A stretch of 64,000 bases of DNA from VRUE01 sp963702955 (GCA_963702955.1 OY969774.1:558001-622000); one strand, 5' to 3'; positions 51,740 through 60,906 are shown, counted from the first letter of the stretch. Program-made: numbers and translations. The notes: generated by a model from the sequence alone, not told the origin.

Positions 51740-52720
51740 ATGCGGCGCAGGTCGGCGATGGCGATCCTCCTCGCGGCGCTGCTCCTCGCCGCCTCGGCCC
51801 ACGCCGCCGGGATCGGCGCGCTGCGCTCCAAGGTCGAAGCCGGCCGCAGCGAAGCGGCCTCGCTGGGCAGCCAGATCCGCGCCACCCAGGAACGCGTCCT
51901 CGCCGCCGAAGGGGAAGCCGCCGCAGCCTCCAAGCACGAGCAGAGGCTCAGCGCGCTGCTGTCCCAGGGCCGCGAACGGGCGGCCCGGTTGGCCGCTGCG
52001 GTCGCGCGCTCCGAACGGCACCTGGAAGCCGAGCGCGCCCGCCTGCGCCGCGCCCGCCGCGACCTGGCGCGACGGCTGGTGGCGATCTACGAGAGCGGCT
52101 CGCCGAGCACGGCGAGCGTCGTCCTCGCCTCCGGCAGCTTCGAAGAACTCGCCACGCGCTCCGAATACCTGCAGCGGATACAGGACTCCGACACGGCGCT
52201 GGCGGCACGGGTGCAGCAGGTGCGCAACCGGGTTCGGCACGAGCTGGAGTTGGTGGCGACTCTGAAGGCCCGGGTCAACGCCTACGACGAACGCCTCGCC
52301 GCCGCCCGCGCGGAAATCGCCGGCGTGCGGGCCGAAGCCGAAGCGGCCGCGGCCCGGCTCGACGCCCTCTCGGCCGAACGCTCGGCGGCGCTGGCCAAGC
52401 TCAAATCGCAGATCGGTCACTGGGTGAGCGACATCGAGGCGGCCGAAGCGGCCGGCCGCGCCGCCGCCGAAGAAACGGTCGGCCGCTGGCTCGGCGGCCC
52501 CTACTCGATCCCCACCTACATAGTCATGTGCGAGTCCGGCGGCAACTACGGCGCCGTCAACCCGGGCAGCGGCGCCGGCGGCGCCTACCAGATCCTCCCG
52601 TCAACCTGGTCGCTGTACGGCGGCCAGGGCTCGCCGCAGAGCGCGCCGAAGGAAGAACAGGACCGGATCGCGGCCGAAATCTGGGCCGACTCGGGCCCCG
52701 GCGCCTGGGTCTGCGGCTGA
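51740..52720 (+). CDS. Secreted coiled-coil protein with transglycosylase-like (Rpf-like) C-terminal domain
   Basis: 326 residues. A signal peptide (MAILLAALLLAASAHA) is followed by a long periplasmic coiled coil (about 25-245) resembling the hook region of peptidoglycan hydrolase activators (EnvC/PcsB-like). The C-terminal lysozyme-like domain (about 255-326) has CESGGNYGAVNPGSGAGGAY and QILPSTW, with the catalytic Glu in CESGG, like resuscitation-promoting-factor or lytic transglycosylase domains. It should cleave or remodel peptidoglycan. Two Cys (CESGG and the C-terminal WVCG) may form a disulfide. Confidence 0.82.
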   Translation: MRRRSAMAILLAALLLAASAHAAGIGALRSKVEAGRSEAASLGSQIRATQERVLAAEGEAAAASKHEQRLSALLSQGRERAARLAAAVARSERHLEAERARLRRARRDLARRLVAIYESGSPSTASVVLASGSFEELATRSEYLQRIQDSDTALAARVQQVRNRVRHELELVATLKARVNAYDERLAAARAEIAGVRAEAEAAAARLDALSAERSAALAKLKSQIGHWVSDIEAAEAAGRAAAEETVGRWLGGPYSIPTYIVMCESGGNYGAVNPGSGAGGAYQILPSTWSLYGGQGSPQSAPKEEQDRIAAEIWADSGPGAWVCG

Positions 52721-52748
52721 TACGCTTCTAATACAAAAGACTGCGAAA

Positions 52749-52794
52749 CTTTTTACATTCGGCGCACCACCCGTGCGAGGCGCCCGGTTAGCGT
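52749..52794 (+). promoter_or_regulatory. Promoter region with 13-bp box shared with thpR-recA
   Basis: CTTTTTACATTCG (52749-52761), 27 nt, then TAGCGT (52789-52794), 8 nt before the start codon at 52803. Sequence, spacing to the -10 box and spacing to the start are all the same as upstream of thpR-recA at 57322-57367. Confidence 0.65.
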
Positions 52795-52802
52795 CAGCGA
52801 GC

Positions 52803-53039
52803 ATGGAGGCGATGAGAGTGACCTGGACGGACGAGCGGATAGACGACCTGAGCGGCAAGGTCGACGAGACCAACCGGCGGATCGGCGATCTCGACCGGGA
52901 GATGCACGCGGAATTCCGTGCCGTCCGCGCGGAAATAAAGACGATGATGACCACGCTGTTGGCGACGATGATCGGCGGCTTCGTCACCCTCTTCGCGGCG
53001 ATCCTGGGCCTTGTCGCCGCCATCTTCATCCAGCTCTGA
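52803..53039 (+). CDS. Small coiled-coil protein with C-terminal membrane segment
   Basis: 78 residues. Residues 8-48 form a heptad-like coiled coil (DLSGKVDETNRRIGDLDREM), and residues about 53-78 are a membrane helix (TMIGGFVTLFAAILGLVAAI). Similar tail-anchored coiled-coil proteins of unknown role are common in bacteria. The message is predicted to be leaderless from a promoter that shares a 13-bp upstream box with the thpR-recA operon, so joint regulation with DNA repair is possible (inference). Confidence 0.7.
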   Translation: MEAMRVTWTDERIDDLSGKVDETNRRIGDLDREMHAEFRAVRAEIKTMMTTLLATMIGGFVTLFAAILGLVAAIFIQL

Positions 53040-53082
53040 GAGGGGGAGCAGGGGAGGGGCAACCCGCGTCGAAGGGGCTGCT

Positions 53083-55218
53083 GTGTTCGTGCGCAAGAAG
53101 CGAGGGCCCTCGGCGCGGCGGCCCAAGGGCCGGGCGAAAGCCAAGGCCAAGCGGGGCCCGCGGCTGCACCTGCCCGAGGGGCTGCAGCAGCGCCACCTCG
53201 ACCTGATCGGCCTCTTCCTGATCGCCGCCGGCGTCTACCTGACCTTCGTGCTGTTCTTCGGCTGGGACGGCGGCAAGGTCGGCTACGGGCTCGAAACCGG
53301 GCTTGAATACCTGGTCGGCCGGGTCGGCGCGAAGATCGCCACCCTGCTGATGTTGGCGGTCGGGGCGATGCTCGTCACCGGCACCTCGGTCTCGACCGTC
53401 TTCCGCGGCCTCGGCCGCGGGGTGCGGCATACCGTGCGCGGCAGCCACGACATCGCCCAGACGGCGATCCAGCACCGCGAGGCGCGCCGGGGGGAAAAGC
53501 GCGGCGAGAAGACCTACGGCTTCGAGACCGAGCCCGGCCCGACCGACGTGATGAGCACCTATCCCGAGAACGACGACTTCGAGCCGACCGTGGCGATTCC
53601 CGAGGAGCCGGGGGAGGACGAGCCGGTCACCCAGGATTTCCAGGCGGAGGTCGACGAGGTCGAGCACCCGGCCGAGGAGATCGCCGAGCAGGAGTCGCTC
53701 CCGCTGACGCCGATGGGCAACAAGCGCGGCGTCACCGAATCGGAGCAGATCGACTACCGCCCGCCGCCGGCCAAGGTGCTGGAAAAGGGCAAGGGCGACA
53801 AGGGGCCGGACCCGCGCGACCACGAGGAGATCGGCCGCAAGCTGGTCGAGACGCTGGGCCACTTCGGGGTCGAGGCGCGGATCGTCGGCATCGTCAGCGG
53901 CCCGCACGTCTCCCGCTTCGAGCTGCGCCTCGCGCCCGGCACCAAGGTGAAGAAAGTCACCGAGCTCTCCAACGACCTCGCCTACGCGCTGGCCTCGACC
54001 GACATCCGCATCCTCGCGCCGATCCCCGGCAAGCAGGCGGTCGGGGTCGAGGTGCCGAACGCCCGCCGGCGCCTGGTCCGGCTCGGCGACATCTACGCCG
54101 GCCGGCCCGAGAAGACCTCGCCGCTGGTCGCCTGGCTCGGCAAGGGGATCGACGGCAACCCGGTCTGGACCGACCTGGCGAAGATGCCGCACGTGCTCGT
54201 CGCCGGCACCACCGGCTCGGGCAAGTCGGGCTGCGTCAACGCGATCCTCGCCTCGATCCTGATGCAGGCCTCGCCGAACGACGTGCGCCTCGTCCTCGTC
54301 GACCCCAAGCAGGTCGAGCTGAACCACTACGAGCACGTCCCGCACCTGCTCACCCCCGTCGTTACCTCGCCGCGGCTGGCCGCGAACGTGCTGGCCAACC
54401 TGATCGGCGAGATGGAGAGCCGCTACGGGATCATGGGCGAAGCCCGCGCCCGCAACCTGGCGGAGCTGAACCGCGCCCGGGCCAAGGCCGGCGAAGCGCC
54501 GCTGCCGCACATCCTCTGCGTGATCGACGAGCTCGCCGACCTGATGATGGTCGCCCCGGCCGAGGTCGAGGACTCGATCATCCGCCTGGCGCAGAAGTCG
54601 CGCGCGACCGGCATCCACCTGGTGCTGGCGACGCAGCGTCCTTCGACCGACATCATCACCGGCACGATCAAGGTCAATATCCCCGCCCGGATCGCCTTCG
54701 CCGTCTCCTCGCAGACCGACTCGCGGGTGATCCTCGACCAGGGCGGGGCGGAGGCCCTGCTCGGCCAGGGCGACATGCTGTTCCGCGGCGCCGGCACCTC
54801 GAAGCTGGCGCGGATCCAGGGCGCTTTCGTCACCGAGGAGGAGATCGCCCGGATCACCGGCCACTGGGCCAAGCAGGGCGAACCGGAGTTCGAGGCCGAG
54901 CTGCTCGAGGTGCGCGAGGAGAAAGGGGTCGAAGCCGAGGGCGATTTCGACCCCGACAGCGACGACCTGCTCGACGAAGCGATCCGCACCGTGGTGCAGA
55001 CGGAAACCGCCTCGGTCTCGATGATCCAGCGCCGTCTGCGGGTCGGATACACCCGTGCCGGCCGGCTGATCGACATGCTCGAGCGGCGCGGCGTGATCTC
55101 CGGCTACGAGGGCTCCAAGCCGCGCCAGGTGCTGATCGGGGAGGCCGATCTGCCGCGCGTGCTGGGCGGCGATCCGGCGCCCGAGCCGGTCGCCGTCGAG
55201 GGCGACGAGCCCGCCTGA
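53083..55218 (+). CDS. ftsK: DNA translocase FtsK/SpoIIIE
   Basis: 711 residues from GTG 53083 (AAGGGG upstream). A basic N-terminus, two to four membrane helices (about 38-110), a short linker (about 130-240), then the motor with Walker A GTTGSGKSGCVN near 378, Walker B LCVIDELADLMM near 480 and RATGIHLVLATQRPSTDIIT. The C-terminal winged-helix gamma domain (about 635-695, RLRVGYTRAGRLIDMLERRG) reads KOPS-type sequences. It pumps chromosomal DNA through the division septum. A RodZ-like gene follows. Confidence 0.94.
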   Translation: MFVRKKRGPSARRPKGRAKAKAKRGPRLHLPEGLQQRHLDLIGLFLIAAGVYLTFVLFFGWDGGKVGYGLETGLEYLVGRVGAKIATLLMLAVGAMLVTGTSVSTVFRGLGRGVRHTVRGSHDIAQTAIQHREARRGEKRGEKTYGFETEPGPTDVMSTYPENDDFEPTVAIPEEPGEDEPVTQDFQAEVDEVEHPAEEIAEQESLPLTPMGNKRGVTESEQIDYRPPPAKVLEKGKGDKGPDPRDHEEIGRKLVETLGHFGVEARIVGIVSGPHVSRFELRLAPGTKVKKVTELSNDLAYALASTDIRILAPIPGKQAVGVEVPNARRRLVRLGDIYAGRPEKTSPLVAWLGKGIDGNPVWTDLAKMPHVLVAGTTGSGKSGCVNAILASILMQASPNDVRLVLVDPKQVELNHYEHVPHLLTPVVTSPRLAANVLANLIGEMESRYGIMGEARARNLAELNRARAKAGEAPLPHILCVIDELADLMMVAPAEVEDSIIRLAQKSRATGIHLVLATQRPSTDIITGTIKVNIPARIAFAVSSQTDSRVILDQGGAEALLGQGDMLFRGAGTSKLARIQGAFVTEEEIARITGHWAKQGEPEFEAELLEVREEKGVEAEGDFDPDSDDLLDEAIRTVVQTETASVSMIQRRLRVGYTRAGRLIDMLERRGVISGYEGSKPRQVLIGEADLPRVLGGDPAPEPVAVEGDEPA

Positions 55219-55264
55219 CGCAGACCGTTCACGTCCGAGCGGCGCAAATGGACACAATGTCGGC

Positions 55265-56023
55265 GTGGACACCGGCATCGGAGCAACCCTGCGCGAGGCG
55301 CGGAATCGTCGCAAACTCGACCTTTCCGAAGTCGAGGAGGCGATCAAGATCCGTCCCCGCTACCTGCTCGCGCTGGAGAACGAGGAGTGGGACGTCCTTC
55401 CGGGCGGCGCCTACACCCGTGGCTTCATCCGCAGCTACGCCGTATACCTGGGGCTCGACGGCGACCGCTTGGCCGACGAGTACCGCCGCGCCACGATGCC
55501 GGCCGGGGGGGAGCGGGTGCCGAAGCGGATCGAACCCGTCCCGGCGACCGCCCGGCGCGGTGGCCCCCGCATCCCCGGGCGCGTCCTGGCGGCGCTCGTC
55601 GTCCTCGGCCTGGTCGTTCTGGTGGTCGCGATCGGCTTGGTCAGCGGCGGTGGAGGCTCCTCTTCGTCCCCGTCCGGCGGGGCGAACGGCAAGAAGCGCG
55701 GCAAGAGCAAGAAACAAGCAGAGACCGTCGCGGCGAAGCCGGGCGTCGCGCTCGGCCTGGCCGCGACCGGCGAAGTCTGGGTCTGCCTGCTCGACAGCCG
55801 CGAAGAACCGCTGGTCGAAGGCCAGGTGCTCGAAGCCGGCACCAGGCTGGGGCCGTTTCGCGGCAAGGGCTTCACGATGGCGTTCGGCAACGGCGAAGTC
55901 AACCTGACGATCGACGGCAAGCCGGCCTCGACCCCGCCGAGCAACAGCCCGGTCGGCTACGAGGTCAGCGCGAAGGGCAAGCTGAAGCCGCTGGAAGAAG
56001 GCGAAAGGCCGACCTGCGAATGA
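55265..56023 (+). CDS. RodZ-like helix-turn-helix membrane protein (DUF4115)
   Basis: 252 residues. A Cro/C1-type HTH (about 5-70, IGATLREARNRRKLDLSEVE and GAYTRGFIRSYAVYLGLD), a membrane helix (about 103-122), a basic Ser/Gly-rich linker and a C-terminal beta-rich DUF4115-type domain (about 155-235). This is the plan of RodZ, which links MreB to the cell wall, though actinobacterial members may act differently. GTG 55265 is 47 bp after ftsK. It overlaps cinA by ATGA. Confidence 0.82.
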   Translation: MDTGIGATLREARNRRKLDLSEVEEAIKIRPRYLLALENEEWDVLPGGAYTRGFIRSYAVYLGLDGDRLADEYRRATMPAGGERVPKRIEPVPATARRGGPRIPGRVLAALVVLGLVVLVVAIGLVSGGGGSSSSPSGGANGKKRGKSKKQAETVAAKPGVALGLAATGEVWVCLLDSREEPLVEGQVLEAGTRLGPFRGKGFTMAFGNGEVNLTIDGKPASTPPSNSPVGYEVSAKGKLKPLEEGERPTCE

Positions 56024-57306
56024 GCGGGGATGCGGTCAGGGCCGGGATCGTCGTCACCGGCACCGAGGTGATCACCGGGCGGATCGTCAACCGCAACGGG
56101 CCCTGGATCTCCGAACGGCTGGCCGACCTCGGGGTCGAGGTGGCCCACATCCTCGTCGTCGCCGACCGCCCCGCCGACCTCGAGGCGGCGCTGCGGTTCA
56201 TGGCCGCCGAGGGGATGGACCTGATCGTCACCTCGGGCGGGCTCGGCCCGACCGCCGACGACCTGACCGCCGAGACGGTCGGCCGTTTCGCCGGCCGCGC
56301 GATGGTCCTCGACGAGGCGATGGAGGAGAAGATCGCCGCGATCCTGCGCAACTTCGCCCGCCGCTTCCGCTTCGACGAGGAGGCGGTGCGGGAGGCCAAC
56401 CGCAAGCAGGCGATGGTGCCGGAGGGCTCGCTGCCGCTCGACCCGGTCGGCACCGCCCCGGGGCTGGTCGTCCCGGCCGCGGAGCGCGTCGTCGTCGTCC
56501 TGCCCGGGCCGCCGCGCGAGCTGCGGCCGATGTGGCCGCGGGCGGTCGATTCCGCTCCGGTGCAGGCGATCCTGGCGCGGGCCACGCCGCTGCTCGCCTA
56601 CACGGTGCGGATGTTCGGCATCCCCGAGTCGGAGATCGCCAAGAGCCTGCGCGAGATCGAGGCCGGCGGCATCGACGTCGGCGCGGTCGAGATCACCACC
56701 TGCCTGCGGCGCGGCGAGATCGAGATCGACGTCCGCTACCGGACCGGGCAGGCCGCGGTCGCCGAGGCGGTGCGGGCGGGCCTTGCCGAGCGCCACGGCC
56801 GCCACGTATTCAGTCTCGACGGGGAGACGATCGACAGCCAGGTCGCCGGCCTCCTGCGGGGACGGCGGCTGGGCCTCGCCGAGTCCTGTTCGGGGGGGCT
56901 GCTGGCGGCGCGGATCACCGACCTGCCCGGCGCCTCCGCCTACTTCGCCGGCAGCGTCGTCGCCTACTCGAACGAGGCCAAGGCGGCGCTGCTCGGCGTC
57001 GACCCGGGGCTGATCGAGGCCCACGGCGCGGTCTCGCCCGAGGTCGCGGCGGCGATGTCGGCGGGGGCGCTGGAGCGCTTCGGCGCCGACGTCGCCGTCT
57101 CGATCACCGGCATCGCCGGTCCTGAGGGGGGCAGTGAGGAGAAGCCGGTCGGCTACGTCTGCTTCGACGCCCGCCTCGCCGACGGCACGAGCATCGCCCG
57201 CGATCCGGTCATCCCCGGCGGGCGCGACGACATCCGCGAGCGCTCGGCGCTGGTCGGGCTGCACCTGCTGCGCACCCTGCTCGGCGGCGTGGACGCGCCT
57301 CTGTAG
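56020..57306 (+). CDS. cinA: CinA family protein (competence/damage-inducible, NMN deamidase-type C-domain)
   Basis: 428 residues. The N-terminal MoaB/MogA-like domain (1-170) has GTEVITGRIVNRNGPWI and TSGGLGPTADDLTAETV, and the middle has PGPPRELRPMW. The C-terminal CinA domain (about 265-420) with LAESCSGGLLAARITD and GIAGPEGGSEEKPVGYV is the nicotinamide-nucleotide amidase part. cinA is often placed next to recA in bacteria, as here (thpR and recA follow). The ATG overlaps the RodZ-like stop codon. Confidence 0.92.
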   Translation: MSGDAVRAGIVVTGTEVITGRIVNRNGPWISERLADLGVEVAHILVVADRPADLEAALRFMAAEGMDLIVTSGGLGPTADDLTAETVGRFAGRAMVLDEAMEEKIAAILRNFARRFRFDEEAVREANRKQAMVPEGSLPLDPVGTAPGLVVPAAERVVVVLPGPPRELRPMWPRAVDSAPVQAILARATPLLAYTVRMFGIPESEIAKSLREIEAGGIDVGAVEITTCLRRGEIEIDVRYRTGQAAVAEAVRAGLAERHGRHVFSLDGETIDSQVAGLLRGRRLGLAESCSGGLLAARITDLPGASAYFAGSVVAYSNEAKAALLGVDPGLIEAHGAVSPEVAAAMSAGALERFGADVAVSITGIAGPEGGSEEKPVGYVCFDARLADGTSIARDPVIPGGRDDIRERSALVGLHLLRTLLGGVDAPL

Positions 57307-57321
57307 CGAAGTGGGCACACT

Positions 57322-57367
57322 CTTTTTACATTCGCGTGTTGTCTCGCGCGCTGCGGCCCCGTAGCGT
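57322..57367 (+). promoter_or_regulatory. Promoter region of thpR-recA with 13-bp box
   Basis: CTTTTTACATTCG (57322-57334), a 27-nt gap, then TAGCGT (57362-57367) and an 8-nt gap to ATG 57376. The same set occurs at 52749-52794. The box is not an inverted repeat, and no classical actinobacterial LexA palindrome is seen. It may be a damage-responsive activator site. Confidence 0.65.
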
Positions 57368-57375
57368 CCCCGGGC

Positions 57376-57978
57376 ATGGCGAAGGAGAGGCTGAAGAGCC
57401 CGCGGGCGAGGTTGTTCGTCGCCCTCGAGCTGCCCGCGTCCGTGCGGGACGGGATCGTCGCCTGGGGGCGGGAGGCGCTCGCCGACCCGGCGCTGCGCCC
57501 GGTCGCCCCCGAGTCCCTGCACATCACCCTCGCCTTCCTCGGCTGGACGGCGGAGAAGGAGGTTCCGCGCCTGAGCGGGATCGTCGAGGAGAGCCGCGGC
57601 CCGGCGCCGCGGATCGCGCTGGGCGCTCCGGTGCCGCGGCCGGTGCGGGGGAGGCCAGGTCTGTTCGCGTTGCCGGCGGATTCGCCGGGCGCCGTCGAGC
57701 TGCAGGTCGGGCTCGGCCGGCGGCTGGTCGAGGCGGGGCTCTACGAGCCCGAGAAGCGACCGTTCTGGCCGCACGTGACGGTCGCCAGGGTGCGGCGCGA
57801 GGAGCGCGGCTCGAAGCGGCCGGCGCTCGTCTCGCGGCCGCCGGGGGCATTGCCGCAAGCGTTGCTGCAGCCTGCGGTTTGCCGCCGATTGACGCTCTAC
57901 CGTTCCAAACTCCAGCCGCAGGGTGCGCAGTACACCCCGCTGGCGCAAGTCGAGCTGCCCGCAGGCGGGCGGCAGTGA
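57376..57978 (+). CDS. thpR: RNA 2',3'-cyclic phosphodiesterase
   Basis: 200 residues of the 2H phosphoesterase family. The two H-x-T/S-x motifs are LHITLAFLG near 49 and WPHVTVARV near 135. The N-terminus RLFVALELPASVRDGI is typical of ThpR/LigT. It opens 2',3'-cyclic phosphates of RNA. It lies 10 nt upstream of recA, a frequent pairing in actinobacteria and firmicutes, and shares its promoter. Confidence 0.9.
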   Translation: MAKERLKSPRARLFVALELPASVRDGIVAWGREALADPALRPVAPESLHITLAFLGWTAEKEVPRLSGIVEESRGPAPRIALGAPVPRPVRGRPGLFALPADSPGAVELQVGLGRRLVEAGLYEPEKRPFWPHVTVARVRREERGSKRPALVSRPPGALPQALLQPAVCRRLTLYRSKLQPQGAQYTPLAQVELPAGGRQ

Positions 57979-57988
57979 GGTGAGTGAG

Positions 57989-59089
57989 ATGGCAGACAAG
58001 AAAGCGGCTCTGAAAGACGCCTCGGCGAAGGACGCCAAGGCCAAGGACGCGGCCCTCGAGGCGGCGGTGACCCAGATCGAGCGCGACTTCGGCCAGGGCG
58101 CGCTGATGCGCCTCGGCGCCGACGCCGCGATCCCGATCGAGGCGATCCCGACCGGGGCTCTCTCGCTCGACCTGGCGCTCGGCATCGGCGGCGTGCCGCG
58201 GGGGCGGATCGTCGAGATCTTCGGCCCCGAGTCCTCGGGCAAGACGACGCTGATCTACCACGTGATCGCCGAGGCCCAGGCCCGCGGCGGGATCTGCGCC
58301 TTCATCGACACCGAGCACTCGATCGACCCGGGCTACGCGGGCAAGATCGGCGTCGACACCGACGAGCTGCTGGTCTCCCAGCCCGACTACGGCGAGCAGG
58401 CGCTGCAGATCGCCGACCGGCTGATCGCCTCGGCCGCGGTCAACGTCGTCGCGATCGACTCGGTCGCCGCGTTGACCCCGAAAGCCGAGCTCGACGGCCA
58501 GATCGGCGACACCACGGTCGGCCTGCAGGCGCGACTGATGTCGCAGGCGATGCGCAAACTGGCCGGCAACCTCAACCGCACCAACACCGTCTGCCTGTTC
58601 ACCAACCAGATCCGCGAAAAAGTCGGCGTCCAGTTCGGCTCGCCGGAGACCCAGCCGGGGGGCCGCGCGCTGAAGTTCTACGCCTCGCAGCGACTCGACA
58701 TCCGCCGCATCGAAACCCTCAAAGAAGGGACCGAGGCGGTCGGAAACCGGGTGCGGGTCAAAGTCGTCAAGAACAAGGTCGCCTCGCCCTTCAAGCAGGC
58801 CGAGTTCGATATCGAGTACGGAGTCGGGATCTCCCGCGAGGGCGGCCTGATCGACTTCGGGATCGAGCACGAGCTGGTGAAGAAATCGGGAGCGTTCTTC
58901 TCCTACGGCGAGACCCGCCTCGGCCAGGGTCGCAACAACGCCAAACAGTTCCTCGTCGACAACCCCGAGGTCGCGAGCGAGCTGGAGGCGAAGATCCGTG
59001 CCGCGCTCGGCATCGGCGAGGAGGGCGCGGTGCCCGTCCAGCCGCAGGAGCCCCCGGTCGCCGAAGAAGATGTCCCCAAGGCCGCCTGA
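57989..59089 (+). CDS. recA: Recombinase RecA
   Basis: 366 residues. Walker A is GPESSGKTTL near 82, Walker B VVAIDSVAAL near 155, loop L2 VQFGSPETQPGGRALKFYAS near 215, and an acidic C-terminal tail. One deviation: the usual DAEHALDP is DTEHSIDP. It catalyses strand exchange and activates the SOS response. Start: ATG 57989 after a GTGAG-type site; it is co-transcribed with thpR. recX is not downstream. Confidence 0.97.
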   Translation: MADKKAALKDASAKDAKAKDAALEAAVTQIERDFGQGALMRLGADAAIPIEAIPTGALSLDLALGIGGVPRGRIVEIFGPESSGKTTLIYHVIAEAQARGGICAFIDTEHSIDPGYAGKIGVDTDELLVSQPDYGEQALQIADRLIASAAVNVVAIDSVAALTPKAELDGQIGDTTVGLQARLMSQAMRKLAGNLNRTNTVCLFTNQIREKVGVQFGSPETQPGGRALKFYASQRLDIRRIETLKEGTEAVGNRVRVKVVKNKVASPFKQAEFDIEYGVGISREGGLIDFGIEHELVKKSGAFFSYGETRLGQGRNNAKQFLVDNPEVASELEAKIRAALGIGEEGAVPVQPQEPPVAEEDVPKAA

Positions 59090-59120
59090 GGCTGACCGCA
59101 GCTAATAAGATCACGGCCGC

Positions 59121-59375
59121 ATGGACAACGAAACCCTCTTCTTCGTGATCGGACCCCTGCTCGCCGTCTCGGCGGTGGTCGTCAGCTTCGTCGGCCTGCG
59201 GGTCAAGGGCTTCCCCGGCAAGGCGGCGCCGCTCGTCTTCCTCTGGTTCGCGATCCTGGTCGGCGCCACGACCACCTTCGCCGTGCTCCACTCCAAGGAC
59301 GAGGAATCCCGCCACGAGAAGTCGGTCGACCTGCCCAAGGCGACCGAAGAAGCGGAACGGGCCGAGAAGCAGTAG
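59121..59375 (+). CDS. Small two-helix membrane protein
   Basis: 84 residues with two membrane helices (about 6-26 and 36-54) and a charged, probably cytoplasmic C-terminal tail (KDEESRHEKSVDLPKATEEA). No family is recognised. A TAAGAT box lies 9 nt before the ATG, suggesting its own leaderless transcript. It lies between recA and miaB, where many bacteria carry recX or rny; it is neither of these. Confidence 0.65.
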   Translation: MDNETLFFVIGPLLAVSAVVVSFVGLRVKGFPGKAAPLVFLWFAILVGATTTFAVLHSKDEESRHEKSVDLPKATEEAERAEKQ

Positions 59376-59422
59376 CCCCGGTGCCGGGTCGGGCCTCGCC
59401 GGCGCCTCGCTAGGCTGAGCCG

Positions 59423-60742
59423 ATGGCCAGCTACCACGTCACCACGTTCGGCTGTCAGATGAACGTGCACGACTCCGAGCGGATGCAGGGGATGCTCGAG
59501 TCGCTTGGCTACGAGCGGGCGCAGAATCGCGCCGAGGCCGACCTGATCCTCTTCAACACCTGCTCGATTCGCGAGTCCGCGGACAACCGCTTCGTCGCCC
59601 ACCTGGGCGAGGCGAAACGGCTGAAGTCCGAAGACCCCGAACGGGTGGTCGGGGTCGGCGGCTGCTGGGCGCAGTCTGTCAAGGAGGAGGTCTTCGAGCG
59701 CTTCCCGTTCGTCAACGTCGCCTTCGGGCCCGGGCAGATCCACCGCCTCGCCGAGTTCCTCAACTCCGATTCGTTGACTGCCCAGGGCTACTTCGAGTTC
59801 GAGGACTTCTCCGGCCACCTGCCGGCCCGGCGCGAGCGCGAGTTCCAGGGTTGGCTGCAGATCTCCCAGGGCTGCAACTGTAGGTGCGCCTACTGCATCG
59901 TCCCCTCGACCCGCGGGCGCGAGCAGAGCCGCGACCCGGTCGAGCTGGTCGCCGAGGCGGAGGCGCTCGCCGCCGACGGGGTGAGCGAGGTGACGCTGCT
60001 GGGCCAGAACGTCAACAGCTACGGACGCGACCTGCCGCGCGAGTCGCGGATCGGCTTCTCCGAGCTGCTGACGTGGGTCGATGCGGTCGAGGGGATCGAG
60101 CGGATCCGCTACACCAGCCCGCACCCGAAGGACATGCGCGAGGACGTGGTCCGCGCCCACGCCGAGCTTCCCGCCCTCTGCGAGCACATCCACCTGCCGC
60201 TGCAGTCGGGCTCCAGCGCGATCCTCAAGCGGATGCGCCGCACCTACGACCGGCAGCGCTACATGGACCGGGTCGCGCTGATCCGCGAGCACGTCCCCGA
60301 CTGCGCGATCACCACCGACGTCATCGTCGGCTTCCCGGGCGAGACCGAGGCCGACTTCGAGCAGACGCTGGAGGTCGTCAACGAGGTCGGCTACGACAGC
60401 GCCTTCACCTTCGTCTTCTCGCCGCGGCGCGAGACCGAGGCGGCGACGATGGGCGAGCAGCTGCCGCACGCCGTGAAGAAGGAGCGGATGGGGCGCCTGG
60501 TCGAGCTGGTGCAGGCGCGGGCCGCCGAGCGGGCCCAACGGTTCGTCGGGCGCGAGATGGAGGTGCTCGTCGAAGGTCCCAGCCGGACCGATCCGGCGCG
60601 GCTGCGGGGGCGGACTCGGCACAACAAGGCGGTCAACTTCGACGGCACTGCCGAAGCGGGTCAATTCGTCACCGTGGAGATCGACAGCGCGACTTCTATG
60701 ACGCTTGCAGGGACCGAGAAGTTGCGTAGCGTGGTGGGGTAG
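59423..60742 (+). CDS. miaB: tRNA-2-methylthio-N6-dimethylallyladenosine synthase
   Basis: 439 residues, a radical-SAM methylthiotransferase acting on i6A37 of tRNA. The N-terminal UPF0004 domain holds three cluster Cys residues (TFGCQMN, FNTCSIRE, GGCWAQS). The radical-SAM motif is CNCRCAYCIVPSTRGRE near 150, and a TRAM domain ends the protein (about 370-439). ATG 59423 is 6 nt after TAGGCT, a predicted leaderless message. miaA, which makes its substrate, follows after a palindromic element. Confidence 0.95.
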   Translation: MASYHVTTFGCQMNVHDSERMQGMLESLGYERAQNRAEADLILFNTCSIRESADNRFVAHLGEAKRLKSEDPERVVGVGGCWAQSVKEEVFERFPFVNVAFGPGQIHRLAEFLNSDSLTAQGYFEFEDFSGHLPARREREFQGWLQISQGCNCRCAYCIVPSTRGREQSRDPVELVAEAEALAADGVSEVTLLGQNVNSYGRDLPRESRIGFSELLTWVDAVEGIERIRYTSPHPKDMREDVVRAHAELPALCEHIHLPLQSGSSAILKRMRRTYDRQRYMDRVALIREHVPDCAITTDVIVGFPGETEADFEQTLEVVNEVGYDSAFTFVFSPRRETEAATMGEQLPHAVKKERMGRLVELVQARAAERAQRFVGREMEVLVEGPSRTDPARLRGRTRHNKAVNFDGTAEAGQFVTVEIDSATSMTLAGTEKLRSVVG

Positions 60743-60791
60743 GGGTGTCGGCGCTACCGTGCGCTCAAACCTCGCCCCGACGGCGGCGGGG

Positions 60792-60906
60792 GGAGGGGTG
60801 GGGGGGCAACCCCTCTCTCAACTTTTCCGCGGGCAGCGGGGCGTCTCTCATGGACGCCGTCGGGCGGAAAAGTACAAGCCGTTCGGGGCAGCACCCCCAC
60901 CCCTCC
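60792..60906. repeat. Nested palindromic element between miaB and miaA
   Basis: Outer arms of 16 bp (60792-60807 and 60891-60906, 15/16 matching) enclose the perfect inner stem ACTTTTCCGC (60821-60830) with GCGGAAAAGT (60864-60873) and an innermost GGCGTC/GACGCC. The inner part and the following ACAAGCCGTTC match the element after infC at 39.2 kb, while the outer arms differ. The right arm ends 2 nt before the miaA GTG. Confidence 0.85.

Noticed and set aside
53026..55347. 773-codon minus-strand open frame opposite ftsK
   Set aside because: Shadow frame; FtsK motifs on the plus strand are complete.
57300..57376. LexA/SOS box upstream of thpR-recA
   Set aside because: No GAAC...GTTC or GAAC...GTTCG-type palindrome is present; only the non-palindromic 13-bp box is seen.
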